From the NCBI GenBank assembly GCA_902783515.1, contig CACZRK010000061.1, positions 1 through 5,691 of the forward strand: a DNA stretch of 5,691 nt, given 5' to 3'. This DNA is from an uncultured Coriobacteriaceae bacterium. GTDB lineage: Bacteria > Actinomycetota > Coriobacteriia > Coriobacteriales > UMGS124. Position 1 is the first letter of the stretch, and each line of letters starts with the position of its first letter. Position numbers and translations under genes: made by a program. The notes beneath the pieces are model-generated. The model was given only the letters and a program-made list of their open reading frames with translations. It did not search any database and was not told where the DNA came from. This document shows, piece after piece, positions 1 to 5,691 of the stretch.

Positions 1-840
1 ACGGACGCCGGCGTCGGCTACGCGACGGGGCGCGCGTGGTTCAAGGTGCCGCCCACGCTGCGCTTCGTGATTGACGGCCAGCTGCCGCAGGGCGCGAGCG
101 CCAAGGACGTCATCCTCCACATCATCGGGATGATCGGCGTGGACGGCGCCCTGTACAAGGCGATGGAGTTCGCCGGCTCCACGATCGAGGACATGTCGGT
201 GGAGGGGCGGCTCACGATCGCCAACATGGCCATCGAGGCCGGCGGCAAGGCGGGCCTGTTCGAGGTGGACGACAAGACGCGCGCGTTCTACGAGGGCCGC
301 GCCGAGCGCCCGATCGCCGAGTACCACCCCGACCCGGACGCGACGTACGAGCGCGTCTGGCACATCGACGCCGCCGACATCGTGCCCTGCGTGAGCTGGC
401 CGCACCTGCCGAGCAACACGCACCCGGTCACCGAGTCGCGCCACATCGCGATCGACCAGGCCGTGATCGGGTCGTGCACGAACGGCCGCATCGAGGACAT
501 GCGCGCCGCCGCCGACGTGCTGCGCGGCCGCAAGGTCGCCGACACGGTGCGCTGCATCGTGATCCCGGCGACGCAGGCCGTCTGGCGCCAGTGCGTGGAC
601 GAGGGCCTCATGGACGTCTTCATCGACGCCAACTGCGCCGTCTCCACGCCGACCTGCGGCCCGTGCCTGGGCGGCTACATGGGCGTCCTCGCCGACGGCG
701 AGCGCGCCATCTCCACGACCAACCGCAACTTCGTCGGGCGCATGGGCGCGAAGACCTCCGAGGTGTACCTCGCGAGCCCGGCCGTCGCGGCGGCGAGCGC
801 CGTCGCCGGCCACATCGCCCTGCCCTCGGACCTGGACTAG
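1..840 (+). CDS. leuC: 3-isopropylmalate dehydratase large subunit, 5' end missing
   Basis: LeuC with LeuD isomerises 2-isopropylmalate to 3-isopropylmalate in cytosolic leucine synthesis, using a [4Fe-4S] cluster as in aconitase. The frame is open from base 1, so the start lies upstream; 279 codons are visible, ending in TAG. The family form it resembles (archaeal/clostridial type) is about 420 residues, so roughly the first third is missing. Cluster ligands visible are the Cys of GSCTNGR (codon 475-477) and the two Cys of TCGPC (codons 655 and 664). Other family blocks are SWPHLPSNTHPVTE, the NRNFVGRMG stretch and the C-terminal YLASPAVAAASAVAGHI. It is followed at once by leuD, whose ribosome site overlaps this stop codon, so the two subunits are probably made together. 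Homoaconitase large subunits look alike; the adjacent leuB favours leucine synthesis. Confidence 0.95.
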   Translation, partial: TDAGVGYATGRAWFKVPPTLRFVIDGQLPQGASAKDVILHIIGMIGVDGALYKAMEFAGSTIEDMSVEGRLTIANMAIEAGGKAGLFEVDDKTRAFYEGRAERPIAEYHPDPDATYERVWHIDAADIVPCVSWPHLPSNTHPVTESRHIAIDQAVIGSCTNGRIEDMRAAADVLRGRKVADTVRCIVIPATQAVWRQCVDEGLMDVFIDANCAVSTPTCGPCLGGYMGVLADGERAISTTNRNFVGRMGAKTSEVYLASPAVAAASAVAGHIALPSDLD

Positions 841-844
841 GAGG
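839..844 (+). promoter_or_regulatory. Ribosome binding site of leuD
   Basis: A perfect AGGAGG begins inside the leuC TAG stop and ends 11 bases before the leuD ATG at 856. The overlap of stop codon and Shine-Dalgarno fits re-initiation by ribosomes leaving leuC. The spacer is a little long. Confidence 0.7.
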
Positions 845-855
845 CGACAGCCATC

Positions 856-1377
856 ATGGACATCAAGGGCACGGTCCATCGCTACGGGCGTGACGTGGAC
901 ACCGACGTCATCATCCCCGCGCGCTACCTGAACACGTCCGACCCCGCCGAGCTCGCGACGCACTGCATGGCAGACATCGACGCCGACTTCGCGACGAGCG
1001 TCCGCCCGGGCGACCTCATCGTCGCCGAGGAGAACTTCGGCTGCGGGTCCAGCCGCGAGCACGCCCCGGTCGCCATCAAGGCGTCCGGCGTGTCCTGCGT
1101 GATCGCGAAGAGCTTCGCGCGCATCTTCTACCGCAACGCCATCAACGTCGGGCTGCCCATCATGGAGTGCCCGCAGGCGGTGGACGCGATCAAGGCGGGC
1201 GACGTCGTGTCCGTGGACGCCGACCGCGGCGTCATCAGCGACGAGACGACCGGCCAGACGTTCCAGGCGCAGCCGTTCCCGCCGTTCATCCAGCGCATCA
1301 TCGAGGACGGCGGCCTGGTCGCCCACACGAAGAAGGAGCTCGCGGCGCAGCAGGCCGCGCGGAAGGGACGGGAGTAG
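856..1377 (+). CDS. leuD: 3-isopropylmalate dehydratase small subunit
   Basis: LeuD is the swivelling small subunit that completes the isopropylmalate isomerase active site with LeuC. The protein is 173 residues, close to the 160-170 of the archaeal/clostridial type and shorter than the roughly 200 of the E. coli type. Visible family features are the N-terminal DVDTDVIIPARYL block, the YLNT substrate-recognition loop at residues 24-27, the NFGCGSSREHAP motif starting at residue 60, and FARIFYRNAINVGLP further on. The ATG at 856 is chosen because an AGGAGG precedes it and the protein starts at the usual point. The C-terminal 15 or so residues are a charged, Lys/Arg/Ala-rich tail. It sits between leuC (15-base gap) and leuB (2-base gap) in one evident operon. 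A homoaconitase small subunit is the main alternative, made unlikely by context. Confidence 0.95.
   Translation: MDIKGTVHRYGRDVDTDVIIPARYLNTSDPAELATHCMADIDADFATSVRPGDLIVAEENFGCGSSREHAPVAIKASGVSCVIAKSFARIFYRNAINVGLPIMECPQAVDAIKAGDVVSVDADRGVISDETTGQTFQAQPFPPFIQRIIEDGGLVAHTKKELAAQQAARKGRE
1370..1374 (+). promoter_or_regulatory. Ribosome binding site of leuB
   Basis: GGGAG lies five bases before the ATG at 1380 and inside the last codons of leuD, with the leuD TAG forming most of the spacer. It supports the ATG at 1380 over in-frame upstream starts that would lie wholly inside leuD. Confidence 0.6.
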
Positions 1378-1379
1378 CG

Positions 1380-2540
1380 ATGACCGAGACGAACGAGGCG
1401 ACGAGGACGACGTATCGCGTCTGCGTGCTGCCGGGCGACGGGATCGGGCCCGAGATCATGGCCGAGGCCCTGCGCGTGCTGGAGCACGTGGGCGAGGCGT
1501 ACGGCGTGCGCTTCGCGTGCGAGGAGCACCTCATCGGCGGCGCCGCCATCGACGCGACGCGCGCGGCCGGTCGCACCCCCACCGCGCTGCCCGAGGAGAC
1601 CCTGACGGCCGCCAAGGCGAGCGACGCGGTGCTGCTCGCGGCCGTGGGCGGCCCGAAGTGGGACGGCGCCAAGCTCGGCGAGGCCCGCCCCGAGCAGGGG
1701 CTGCTGGCCATCAGGAAGAGCCTGGGCCTGTACCTGAACCTGCGCCCGGTGCGCGCCTACGCCGCGCTCGCGAACGCCTCCACGCTCAAGCCCGAGGTCA
1801 TCTCCGGCGCCGACCTGCTCATCGTCCGCGAGCTGACCGGCGGGCTGTACTTCGGCGCGCACGAGACGCAGGCCGACGTGCCCGGCGCCGGCGCGAACGG
1901 CGCGGCCGGCATGCACGCGACCGACGTCATGGAGTACTCCGAGTACGAGGTGGAGCGCGTCGTGCGCTGGGCGTTCGAGGCCGCCTCGCGCCGCGCCGTG
2001 CGCAAGGTGACCTCGGTCGACAAGGCCAACGTCCTGTCCTGCTCGCGCATGTGGCGCGAGGTCGTCCACCGCGTCGCCGCCGAGTACCCGCAGGTCGAGT
2101 GCTCCGACATGCTCGTCGACAACTGCGCCATGCAGCTCGTTGCCAACCCCGGCCAGTTCAGCGTGCTCGTCACCGAGAACACCTTCGGCGACATCCTCTC
2201 CGACGAGGCCAGCATGCTCTCCGGCTCGCTCGGCATGCTCGCCTCGGCGAGCCTGGGCGACGGCACGGCGCTCTACGAGCCCAGCCACGGCTCGGCGCCC
2301 GACATCGCCGGGCAGGGCGTGGCGAACCCGCTCGCGCAGATCCTGTCCGTCGCGATGATGCTGCGCTACAGCATGCACATGGACGCGGCGGCCGACCGCA
2401 TCGAGAGGGCCGTGGACGCGGTGCTCGCCTCCGGGCTGCGCACGCGCGACATCGCGGAGCCCGCGACGCCCGCCGACAAGATCGTCGGCACGCGCGCGAT
2501 GGGGCAGGCGGTCATCGACGCCTTCGAGGCCGCCGAGTAG
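1380..2540 (+). CDS. leuB: 3-isopropylmalate dehydrogenase
   Basis: LeuB oxidatively decarboxylates 3-isopropylmalate with NAD+ to 2-oxoisocaproate, the last step before transamination to leucine. The protein is 386 residues, slightly over the usual 350-370. It opens with the family block VLPGDGIGPEI. Substrate and metal residues expected for isopropylmalate dehydrogenases are present: Arg112, Arg122 and Arg150 (KSLGLYLNLRPVR and RELTGGLYFG), Tyr157, Lys215 (VDKANVL), Asp247, Asp271 and Asp275 (GDILSDEAS). The NAD site block HGSAPDIAG is also present. The extra length comes from about nine polar residues at the N-terminus and about six extra residues between GGAAID (53-58) and LPEETL (70-75). 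The open frame continues upstream into leuD, but the ATG at 1380 has a good Shine-Dalgarno and matches the family start. It begins two bases after the leuD stop, consistent with coupled translation. Tartrate or homoisocitrate dehydrogenase is a related possibility that the operon argues against. Confidence 0.96.
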   Translation: MTETNEATRTTYRVCVLPGDGIGPEIMAEALRVLEHVGEAYGVRFACEEHLIGGAAIDATRAAGRTPTALPEETLTAAKASDAVLLAAVGGPKWDGAKLGEARPEQGLLAIRKSLGLYLNLRPVRAYAALANASTLKPEVISGADLLIVRELTGGLYFGAHETQADVPGAGANGAAGMHATDVMEYSEYEVERVVRWAFEAASRRAVRKVTSVDKANVLSCSRMWREVVHRVAAEYPQVECSDMLVDNCAMQLVANPGQFSVLVTENTFGDILSDEASMLSGSLGMLASASLGDGTALYEPSHGSAPDIAGQGVANPLAQILSVAMMLRYSMHMDAAADRIERAVDAVLASGLRTRDIAEPATPADKIVGTRAMGQAVIDAFEAAE

Positions 2541-2573
2541 CGCGGACGCGCCGCGCGCCGGCGGACATGCGCG

Positions 2574-2607
2574 CATTGCGTGACGTTGGCGTCGCCGGGG
2601 CGCAATG
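2574..2607 (+). repeat. Inverted repeat just downstream of leuB
   Basis: CATTGCG at 2574-2580 is the exact reverse complement of CGCAATG at 2601-2607. The 20 bases between hold a smaller GACG/CGTC hairpin (2582-2585 with 2590-2593, loop TTGG). It lies 34 bases after the leuB stop. It could be an operator overlapping the candidate promoter, or a terminator of the leu operon; no T-tract follows, so a classical Rho-independent terminator is not shown. In GC-rich DNA a 7-bp match is only moderately surprising, though this one contains three A/T pairs. Confidence 0.4.
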
Positions 2608-2616
2608 GCGTATCCT
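2586..2616 (+). promoter_or_regulatory. Weak candidate promoter for the thiC transcript
   Basis: TTGGCG at 2586-2591 and TATCCT at 2611-2616 could serve as -35 and -10 elements, but the spacer of 19 bases is longer than the preferred 17. TATCCT stands out as one of the few A/T-containing hexamers in this gap. A start near 2622-2624 would give a leader of about 120 bases that opens directly with the long hairpin. The thiC gene could instead be read through from the leu operon. Confidence 0.25.
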
Positions 2617-2623
2617 CAGGGAC

Positions 2624-2688
2624 TGTCACGGGACGGGGCGGCGGCGCTCGTGCGGGCGTCGCCGCCCCGTCTGTCCGAGGAACTGACA
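2624..2688 (+). promoter_or_regulatory. Long GC-rich hairpin before thiC (leader structure or leu terminator)
   Basis: A 12-bp perfect stem pairs 2632-2643 with 2660-2671. It extends inward by a G-U and three G-C pairs, leaving an 8-base loop at 2648-2655. It is prolonged outward by CGG 2629-2631 with CCG 2675-2677, and by TGTCA 2624-2628 with TGACA 2684-2688, with bulges only on the 3' side (2672-2674 and 2678-2683). There is no T-tract after it, so it is not a textbook intrinsic terminator, although such terminators occur in high-GC bacteria. It may instead be a regulatory 5' leader. It lacks the conserved TPP riboswitch core. Confidence 0.5.
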
Positions 2689-2728
2689 TGCCGACGGCCG
2701 CGCCGACGCCGCACGCGGACGGGCGCGG

Positions 2729-2737
2729 GGAGAGGGG
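2729..2737 (+). promoter_or_regulatory. Ribosome binding site of thiC
   Basis: A purine run (GGAGAGGGG) ends six bases before the GTG at 2744. It decides the start: no ATG or GTG occurs in this frame between the upstream in-frame TGA at 2684 and 2744, and the next in-frame ATG, at 2762, would cut residues that match the family N-terminus. Confidence 0.65.
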
Positions 2738-2743
2738 ACTGTC

Positions 2744-4126
2744 GTGTCGTACGCAACGCAGATGGAGGCGGCCCGCGCGGGCGTCGTGACGCCGCAGATG
2801 CAGGCCGTCGCGCAGAAGGAGGGGCGCGACCCCGCGTTCATCCGCGACCTGGTGGCGCGCGGCCGCGTCGCCATCCCCGCCAACGTGCACCACGCCGCGC
2901 TGGACCCGAACGGCATCGGCTTCGAGCTGCGCACGAAGATCAACGTGAACCTGGGCACCTCGCGCGACTGGAGCGACCTGGACATGGAGATGAGCAAGGC
3001 GCGCACGGCGGTCGCGCTGGGCGCCGAGTCCATCATGGACCTGTCGTGCTGCGGCGACACCCGCACGTTCCGCCGCAAGCTCGTGGCCGAGTGCCCGGCC
3101 ATCATCGGCACGGTGCCGATCTACGACGCCGTCGTGCACTACCACAAGCCGCTCGGCACCATCACGCCGCAGGAGTGGATCGACGCGCTGCGGATGCACG
3201 CCGAGGACGGCGTGGACTTCGTGACGCTGCACTGCGCGATGAACCGCGAGAGCGCGGCGCGCATCAAGCGCACCGGCCGCGTCATGAACGTCGTGTCGCG
3301 CGGCGGCGCCCTCATGTTCGCGTGGATGGAGATGACGGGCAACGAGAACCCGTTCTACGAGCGCTTTGACGAGGTCCTGGACATCTGTCGCGCCCACGAC
3401 GTGACGATCAGCCTCGGCGACTCGTGCCGGCCGGGATGCCTCGCCGACGCCGGCGACGAGGCGCAGACCGCCGAGCTCGTGACCCTCGGCGAGCTGGTCA
3501 CCCGCGCCTGGGAGCGCGACGTCCAGGTGATCGTGGAGGGACCCGGGCACGTGCCGCTGGACCAGGTGGCCGCGCAGATGAAGCTGGAGCAGACCGTCTG
3601 CCACGGCGCGCCGTTCTACGTGCTGGGGCCGCTCGTGACCGACGTCGCCCCGGGCTACGACCACATCACGGCCGCCATCGGCGGCGCCGTCGCCGCCACG
3701 GCCGGGGCGTCCTTCCTCTGCTACGTGACGCCCGCCGAGCACCTGCGCCTGCCCGACGAGGCCGACGTGCGCGAGGGCATCATCGCCTTCCGCATCGCCG
3801 CGCACGCCGCGGACGTCGCCAAGGGCCTGCCGCACGCACGCGACTGGGACGACCGCATGGCGCGCGCCCGCCAGCGGCTTGACTGGGAGGCGCAGTTCGC
3901 CGAGGCGATCGATCCGGAGAAGGCCCGCCGCTACCGCGCGCAGGCCGCGCCCGAGGAGCAGCAGACCTGCAGCATGTGCGGCAACTTCTGCTCGGTCAAG
4001 AACATGAACGACGCGCTCGCGGGCCTCGAGGTGAACGTGATCGAGGCTGACGGCGGCGCCGCTGCCGCTGGCGCCGACGACGTCGAGAGGGGGGACGCGG
4101 CGGATGGGGATCCTCATCGGCTGTGA
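2744..4126 (+). CDS. thiC: ThiC-family radical SAM enzyme, probable phosphomethylpyrimidine synthase
   Basis: ThiC rearranges 5-aminoimidazole ribotide to hydroxymethylpyrimidine phosphate for thiamine, using S-adenosylmethionine and a [4Fe-4S] cluster. This is the short form: 460 residues from a GTG start, lacking the extra N-terminal domain of the roughly 600-residue ThiC. Family blocks in order are TQMEAARAGVVTPQM at the N-terminus, NVNLGTSRDW, MDLSCCGD (98-105), GTVPIYDA, NVVSRGGALMFAWM, SLGDSCRPGC, EGPGHVPLD with His269, CHGAPFYVLGPLVTD, CYVTPAEHLRLP with His333, and IDPEKARRYR. The two His match the metal-binding His of ThiC. The cluster motif is Cys409, Cys412, Cys416, a C-x2-C-x3-C spacing rather than the C-x2-C-x4-C of long ThiC. 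After about residue 430 the tail is Ala/Gly/Asp-rich and unlike the family; it overlaps the next gene's start. No TPP riboswitch precedes it. The close paralogues BzaA/BzaB/BzaF, which make benzimidazole for cobamides from the same substrate, cannot be excluded by eye. Confidence 0.88.
   Translation: MSYATQMEAARAGVVTPQMQAVAQKEGRDPAFIRDLVARGRVAIPANVHHAALDPNGIGFELRTKINVNLGTSRDWSDLDMEMSKARTAVALGAESIMDLSCCGDTRTFRRKLVAECPAIIGTVPIYDAVVHYHKPLGTITPQEWIDALRMHAEDGVDFVTLHCAMNRESAARIKRTGRVMNVVSRGGALMFAWMEMTGNENPFYERFDEVLDICRAHDVTISLGDSCRPGCLADAGDEAQTAELVTLGELVTRAWERDVQVIVEGPGHVPLDQVAAQMKLEQTVCHGAPFYVLGPLVTDVAPGYDHITAAIGGAVAATAGASFLCYVTPAEHLRLPDEADVREGIIAFRIAAHAADVAKGLPHARDWDDRMARARQRLDWEAQFAEAIDPEKARRYRAQAAPEEQQTCSMCGNFCSVKNMNDALAGLEVNVIEADGGAAAAGADDVERGDAADGDPHRL
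4088..4094 (+). promoter_or_regulatory. Ribosome binding site of the ABC-F gene
   Basis: AGGGGGG inside the 3' end of the thiC gene lies nine bases before the ATG at 4104. It supports that start and implies that the ABC-F gene is translated from the same message as thiC. Confidence 0.55.
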
Positions 4127-5691
4127 GGGCATCGGCTTCGAGTACCCGACCAAGCACGTCTTTGACGACGTGACGGTCGGCGTGTCCGACGGCGACCGCA
4201 TCGGCATCGTCGGGCGCAACGGCGACGGCAAGTCCACGCTGTTGCGCATCCTGACGGGGCGGCTGGAGCCCGACGCGGGACAGGTGACGCGCCGGCGCGG
4301 CATCACGGTCGGCTGCCTGTCGCAGAGCGACGACCTGGACGACGACGCGACGGTCGGCGAGGCCGTCGTCGGCGACACGCCGACGCACGAGTGGGCCGGC
4401 GACGCGCGCACGCGCGACATCATCGGCGCCCTCGTGGAGGACGTCCCGTGGGACGCGCGCATAGGGGACCTCTCGGGCGGCCAGCGCCGGCGCGTGGACC
4501 TCGCGCGCCTGCTCATCGGCGACTGGGACGTGCTCGCGCTTGACGAGCCGACGAACCACCTGGACATGCGCGCGATCCACTGGCTCGCCGAGCACCTGCG
4601 CACGCGCTGGTCGGACGGCTCCGGCGCCCTGCTCGTGGTCACGCACGACCGCTGGTTTCTGGACGAGGTCTGCCTGAGCATGTGGGAGGTCCACGACGGG
4701 ACGATCGACCCCTTTGAGGGCGGCTACTCGGCCTACATCCTGCAGCGCGTGGAGCGCGACCGGCAGGCGCAGGTCATGGAGGAGCGCCGACAGAATCTGG
4801 CGCGCAAGGAGCTCGCGTGGCTGTCTCGCGGAGCGCAGGCCCGGTCGACCAAGCCGAAGTTTCGCGTGGAGGCCGCCCGCGCCCTCATCGCCGACGTCCC
4901 GCCGCTGCGCAACGAGCTGGAGCTCAAGCGCCTCGCCGTCAGCCGCCTGGGCAAGCAAGTCGTGGAGATGAAGGACGTGACCGAGACGTTCGGCGAGAAG
5001 GTCGTGATCGACGACCTCACCTGGGCGATCGGCCCGGGCGACCGCTACGGCATCCTCGGCGAGAACGGCGCGGGCAAGTCCACGCTGCTCGGCATCATCC
5101 ACGGCGACCTGAAGCCGACGCGCGGCACCGTGAAGGTCGGCGCCACCGTGCGCTTCGCGATCCTCTCGCAGCGCCTGGACGAGCTCATGGCGCATCGCGG
5201 CGAGACCGTGATGGAGGTCCTGAAGGGCTACAAGGCGCGCTACGTCATCGACGGCAAGGAGGTCACGCCGGCGCAGCTGCTCGAGCGGCTCGGCTTTGAC
5301 CCCCGGGAGAAGTTCACGCGCGTCGAGGAGCTCTCCGGCGGCCAGAAGCGTCGCCTGCAGCTCATGCTCGTGCTGCTGACCGAGCCCAACGTGCTCATCC
5401 TGGACGAGCCCGGCAACGACATGGACACCGACATGCTCGCCGTCATGGAGGACCTCCTGGACGGCTGGCCCGGCACGCTGCTGCTCGTCACGCACGACCG
5501 GTACCTCATGGAGCGCGTCACGGACCACCAGTTCGCGCTCATCGACGGCCACCTGCGGCACTGCCCCGGCGGCGTCGACGAGTTCCTGCGCCTGCTGGAC
5601 GAGCGTGACGCGGCGCGCGGGCGCGCGACGTCGGAGGGCATGCCCGGCTCCCGCCCCGCGGCGTCTGCGGGGGCGGGTCCCTCCGCGACGG
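4104..5691 (+). CDS. ABC-F family ATPase (Uup/EttA-like), 3' end missing
   Basis: ABC-F proteins have two fused ATPase domains and no membrane segment; known members act on the ribosome (EttA, Uup and antibiotic-protection factors). The frame runs 529 codons without a stop to the window edge. Domain 1: Walker A GRNGDGKST at 37-45, LSGGQ at 123-127, Walker B VLALDEPTNHLD at 143-154, switch His181. A basic interdomain linker with likely coiled-coil character covers roughly 206-290 (GGYSAYILQRVERDR through RSTKPKFRVEAA). Domain 2: Walker A GENGAGKST at 319-327, LSGGQ at 410-414, Walker B VLILDEPGNDMD at 430-441, switch His464. The Walker A to LSGGQ distance is alike in both domains (about 78 and 83 residues), so no arm insertion as in EttA is apparent. 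Both Walker B Glu are present, so both sites should hydrolyse ATP. After about residue 495 the chain turns into a Gly/Ala/Ser/Pro-rich stretch, perhaps a linker to a C-terminal domain beyond the window. The start overlaps thiC by 23 bases. Uup-like is the best guess; a resistance role is not shown. Confidence 0.93.
   Translation, partial: MGILIGCEGIGFEYPTKHVFDDVTVGVSDGDRIGIVGRNGDGKSTLLRILTGRLEPDAGQVTRRRGITVGCLSQSDDLDDDATVGEAVVGDTPTHEWAGDARTRDIIGALVEDVPWDARIGDLSGGQRRRVDLARLLIGDWDVLALDEPTNHLDMRAIHWLAEHLRTRWSDGSGALLVVTHDRWFLDEVCLSMWEVHDGTIDPFEGGYSAYILQRVERDRQAQVMEERRQNLARKELAWLSRGAQARSTKPKFRVEAARALIADVPPLRNELELKRLAVSRLGKQVVEMKDVTETFGEKVVIDDLTWAIGPGDRYGILGENGAGKSTLLGIIHGDLKPTRGTVKVGATVRFAILSQRLDELMAHRGETVMEVLKGYKARYVIDGKEVTPAQLLERLGFDPREKFTRVEELSGGQKRRLQLMLVLLTEPNVLILDEPGNDMDTDMLAVMEDLLDGWPGTLLLVTHDRYLMERVTDHQFALIDGHLRHCPGGVDEFLRLLDERDAARGRATSEGMPGSRPAASAGAGPSAT

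Noticed and set aside
474..893. Overlapping + strand open frames in other phases (also 1517-2686, 2605-3369, 3424-3882, 4817-5299)
   Set aside because: They are Arg/Pro-rich shifted readings of leuC, leuB, thiC and the ABC-F gene, whose true frames carry clear family motifs throughout.
1167..1379. Earlier in-frame start for leuB at 1167
   Set aside because: It would lie wholly inside leuD and add an Arg/Gly-rich segment absent from the family. The ATG at 1380 has a good ribosome site and the usual N-terminus.
2549..2563. Short hairpin CGCCG/CGGCG right after leuB as its terminator
   Set aside because: Five base pairs without a T-tract in GC-rich sequence is within chance; the structures further downstream are stronger candidates.
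2614..2743. TPP or cobalamin riboswitch upstream of thiC
   Set aside because: None of the conserved core sequences is present; only GC-rich helices are seen.
2366..4681. Very long open frame on the minus strand (771 codons), with others at 1128-2576 and 3996-5561
   Set aside because: These are antisense to leuB, thiC and the ABC-F gene. The predicted proteins are Arg/Ala/His-rich with no recognisable family, as expected from the mirror of GC-rich codons.
5650..5677. GC hairpin near the right edge (CCCGCCCC with GGGGCGGG)
   Set aside because: It lies inside the still-open ABC-F frame and has no T-tract, so there is no ground to call it a terminator; such pairing is expected in this low-complexity GC-rich stretch.

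Overview
The window is about 70% G+C with almost exclusively G/C-ending codons. Every gene that can be supported lies on the + strand. It carries the end of a leucine biosynthesis operon (leuC partial, leuD, leuB), then a 203-base gap with strong secondary structure, then a short-type ThiC-family radical SAM gene, and an ABC-F ATPase gene that runs off the right edge. The leuC/leuD pair is of the short type common in archaea and clostridia, and ThiC is the roughly 430-460 residue form without the long N-terminal domain. The ABC-F protein resembles those of high-GC actinobacteria. Together this suggests a high-GC, probably anaerobic actinobacterium such as a member of the Coriobacteriia; that assignment is inference, not proof.

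Layout. Positions 1-840: last 279 codons of leuC. 856-1377: leuD, with its Shine-Dalgarno overlapping the leuC stop. 1380-2540: leuB, starting two bases after the leuD stop. The three genes are evidently co-transcribed: LeuC and LeuD form isopropylmalate isomerase, and LeuB oxidises the 3-isopropylmalate it makes. 2541-2743: intergenic region with a 7-bp inverted repeat, a weak candidate promoter and a long GC-rich hairpin (16-bp core plus two shorter outer helices). No TPP or cobalamin riboswitch core is recognisable there. 2744-4126: ThiC-family protein, expected to turn aminoimidazole ribotide into the pyrimidine precursor of thiamine. 4104-5691: ABC-F ATPase, overlapping the end of the ThiC gene by 23 bases and still open at the window edge.

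The window is mostly ordinary housekeeping metabolism; I see no mobile element, CRISPR array, tRNA, rRNA or defence system. The parts most worth a second look are the structured leader before the ThiC gene combined with the missing TPP riboswitch, the C-x2-C-x3-C cluster motif that leaves open a ThiC versus benzimidazole-synthase (BzaF-like) reading, and the ThiC/ABC-F overlap.
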